Shown: positions 62,476-64,000 of the stretch, piece by piece
Numbering within the stretch: the first letter of the stretch is position 1
How the letters are laid out: each line of letters opens with the position of its first letter
Source of the DNA: Marinobacterium sedimentorum
GTDB lineage: Bacteria; Pseudomonadota; Gammaproteobacteria; Pseudomonadales; Balneatricaceae
Assembly: GCF_024267675.1 (NCBI RefSeq)
Contig: NZ_JALDYX010000007.1
Coordinates: 62,001-126,000, forward strand
Direction of reading: 5' to 3'
DNA length: 64,000 nucleotides
Notes under the pieces: generated by a model
What the model was told of the DNA's origin: nothing
Databases searched by the model: none
Seen by the model: the letters and a program-made list of their open reading frames with translations, nothing else
Translations under genes and position numbers: made by a program

Positions 62476-64000
62476 CAGTCCTGTCCCCTCATACTGTTGA
62501 TCTCATTCAGAGTATCTTGATCAATTTCGATGATATCGCCTCCGTCTTCAATCAAAGGCTCTTCGACCTGATCGTATGACCAGTCATTGAGCACTTCCAA
62601 AGCACCATCGGTCATCAAACTTTGTGCCTTGGCCAAGGACTCCACCTCATTACGATCCCAGCGGGGCTTGGCAAGCAATTGATTCAGAAGCGTGGCATGG
62701 GGTTCATCTAGCCCCGAAAAAAGATCCAATCCCTCGAACTCACCTCCATCATCCTCAGTATCCGCTGTCAGCTGCTCAGCGACCTCTGCCGACGCCTTAG
62801 CAGTCAGATCATCCCTTGCTGCATTGTCGTCAGTTTCCTCTTCAGCGCTATCGTCAGAAAAAATCTTGCTGAGCATGGATTGGGCGTGTCGGGTTTCAGA
62901 CTCATGCAACGCCAGTACAGCCTCATCCAGAGCAAATTCGGCCGGCATCTTCGGCGTCACAGATCGTGCAGGTTGAGTAGCTTGCTCCCGCTGTTTGATA
63001 CTGAACCCGGACACCTCATGGATATCCCGGGTAACCATCGTTTTATCGAGGCCCAATGCAGTATAAATGCGCTCAAGCTGACGGATTTCATCTGAAGAAG
63101 CGTGTCCATCCGCCATGGCGATACCGACCAATAGCTTACTCAGAACCGTGCACTGCTCCTGATCAATATCACCGACGCGCTTCTTGATGCCATTCATATT
63201 GATTGGTGCTTGCATGCTCCAACGCAGGTAGGCATGCAGAGAAGACTTGTCAGGGGCGCTGAGATGAATATTGGAATCAATCACCTGCTTGAGGGCTTTG
63301 GCTTCCTGCCCTTCTGTTCCGCTCTGTGCAGCGATCATGGTGCCCAGACGCACCACAGTCGCATATTCGAGTAACGACGATGTGATCGCCTCTTTATCTG
63401 AGTGGGTTTGTCTGAACAGGGCAACCGTTCCCTTGGAGTCCGGTTTGATATGGTGCACCCGTGGGTCTGGAGCAAAACCAATATCCAGGTTGTCCAGTGT
63501 GCGGGTCAGCAAGTCAACCTCCGCCTTATTGATCTTGGCTGGCGCAGGTTTGCCCAGCAGCTCCCAGAGCTTTGCCACCGGGTACATCTCGTTACGGGTA
63601 TCGATATGCTGCTTAAGTGCCTTGGCAAATTTGCTCAGAACTGGGGGCAACTTGTCATTTAATAGCTGTTTCGGGATGAGCAGCGAGGCCTCGATGTCAT
63701 CGGGCCGGTTGCCTTCTTTTCCCAGATAGCGGCTGAGCGGAACCAGCTCTTCGGTGACGGCATCAGCAACCTCCGAGAGCTTGCGCATCGGGCCGACAAG
63801 CTCAAAGGGGTCCGGTACGTCCAACTCTGGAAGGCTTAGATCAGCATAAAGAAGTGACACGCTAGCCGGCCGATAGCGCAGTTCAAGTCTACGTTTGTTG
63901 GGTTGAACCTTGATTCCGGCGCCGTACTTTTCCTTATAACGCAACTTGAACAGCTTTTTGAAAGCCTCATCGCAACGCCTCGCGGGCATTTTGATGGAAT
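62475..64000 (-). CDS. sngA: TerB-domain protein, Shango defence protein SngA-like (5' end outside window)
   Basis: Protein with TerB-N-like, TerB and TerB-C regions; the frame stays open through the right edge (Ser-Ile-Lys precede the internal Met at 63989), so the N terminus is probably missing. Visible parts: a TerB-N tail (FKKLFKLRYKEKYGAGIKV), a TerB core (VLSKLLVGIAMADGHASSDEIRQLERIYTALG, about residues 283-315 from the internal Met), an acidic linker rich in Glu/Asp, and a TerB-C end (RWDRNEVESLAKAQSLMTDGALEVLNDWSYDQ...EEPLIEDG). It is the first gene of the overlapping triplet. TerB modules are thought to sense or act at membranes or with metal; in Shango SngA is the TerB component. 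Confidence 0.8.
   Translation of the reverse strand, partial: SIKMPARRCDEAFKKLFKLRYKEKYGAGIKVQPNKRRLELRYRPASVSLLYADLSLPELDVPDPFELVGPMRKLSEVADAVTEELVPLSRYLGKEGNRPDDIEASLLIPKQLLNDKLPPVLSKFAKALKQHIDTRNEMYPVAKLWELLGKPAPAKINKAEVDLLTRTLDNLDIGFAPDPRVHHIKPDSKGTVALFRQTHSDKEAITSSLLEYATVVRLGTMIAAQSGTEGQEAKALKQVIDSNIHLSAPDKSSLHAYLRWSMQAPINMNGIKKRVGDIDQEQCTVLSKLLVGIAMADGHASSDEIRQLERIYTALGLDKTMVTRDIHEVSGFSIKQREQATQPARSVTPKMPAEFALDEAVLALHESETRHAQSMLSKIFSDDSAEEETDDNAARDDLTAKASAEVAEQLTADTEDDGGEFEGLDLFSGLDEPHATLLNQLLAKPRWDRNEVESLAKAQSLMTDGALEVLNDWSYDQVEEPLIEDGGDIIEIDQDTLNEINSMRGQD

Noticed and set aside
58955..63989. BREX system
   Set aside because: BrxD-like ATPase and Lhr-like helicase occur in BREX, but the third gene is a TerB-domain protein and no pglX, pglZ or brxC is visible; Shango fits better. 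Genes beyond the right edge could change this.

Overview
The window looks like a chromosomal segment of a metabolically versatile Gram-negative gammaproteobacterium. The base composition is moderately GC-rich, and there are TTT, TRAP and ABC transporters, an outer-membrane porin and many LysR/GntR regulators. The gene set (complete protocatechuate and quinate routes, betaine uptake, Rieske demethylase) fits a marine Oceanospirillaceae or Marinobacterium-like bacterium, but no rRNA or marker gene is present, so this is inference.

Left part (1-12.6 kb): a hydroaromatic/aromatic locus rearranged by duplication and decay. It starts with the 3' end of a TctA permease, then a C-terminal GntR fragment and a LysR pseudogene carrying three lesions. 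A Pseudomonas-like pcaHG pair, an intact GntR paralogue, and a two-gene pair (VOC protein plus TIM-barrel protein) follow. That pair is a split and order-swapped version of the fused 3-dehydroshikimate dehydratase at 29.5-31.4 kb. Then come a LysR regulator, a Gfo/Idh/MocA dehydrogenase and a complete tctCBA operon whose tctA is a near-copy of the first one.

12.6-21 kb: an intergenic repeat/stem-loop block, a frameshifted 7TMR-DISM/GGDEF diguanylate cyclase gene, an MmgE/PrpD family gene downstream of a proVWX-type betaine/choline ABC transporter, and an EamA exporter.

21-29 kb: a Rieske oxygenase and its reductase flank a GcvA-like LysR regulator, a DapA-family lyase, an aldehyde dehydrogenase and a DAO-type flavoprotein. 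The set looks like a catabolic pathway for a quaternary ammonium or N-methylated compound whose substrate I cannot fix.

29.5-47.1 kb: the core regulon for quinate/shikimate and protocatechuate. It holds quiC (dehydroshikimate dehydratase), pcaQ, the operon pcaL-pcaH-pcaG-BKACE-pcaI-pcaJ-pcaF-pcaB-AEC transporter, a GntR regulator, aroE, and a TRAP transporter with catabolic-context aroQ. Together these convert imported quinate/shikimate-type compounds through dehydroquinate and dehydroshikimate to protocatechuate, beta-ketoadipate and succinyl-CoA plus acetyl-CoA. A palindrome of form ATAYCG-N4-CGRTAT recurs upstream of pcaHG copy 1, between quiC and pcaQ, and upstream of the TRAP operon, suggesting a shared regulator.

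47-58.8 kb: a lone cyclic-nucleotide-binding protein, folE, an mmsA/omega-aminotransferase pair with a divergent LysR, a YeeE/YedE transporter with a DUF302 protein, a porin, and a NitT/TauT-type ABC transporter.

59-64 kb: three overlapping minus-strand genes (TerB-domain protein, P-loop ATPase, DEAD/DEAH helicase) that match the composition of the Shango anti-phage system. The first gene runs off the right edge. No tRNA, rRNA, CRISPR array or intact insertion sequence was recognised.
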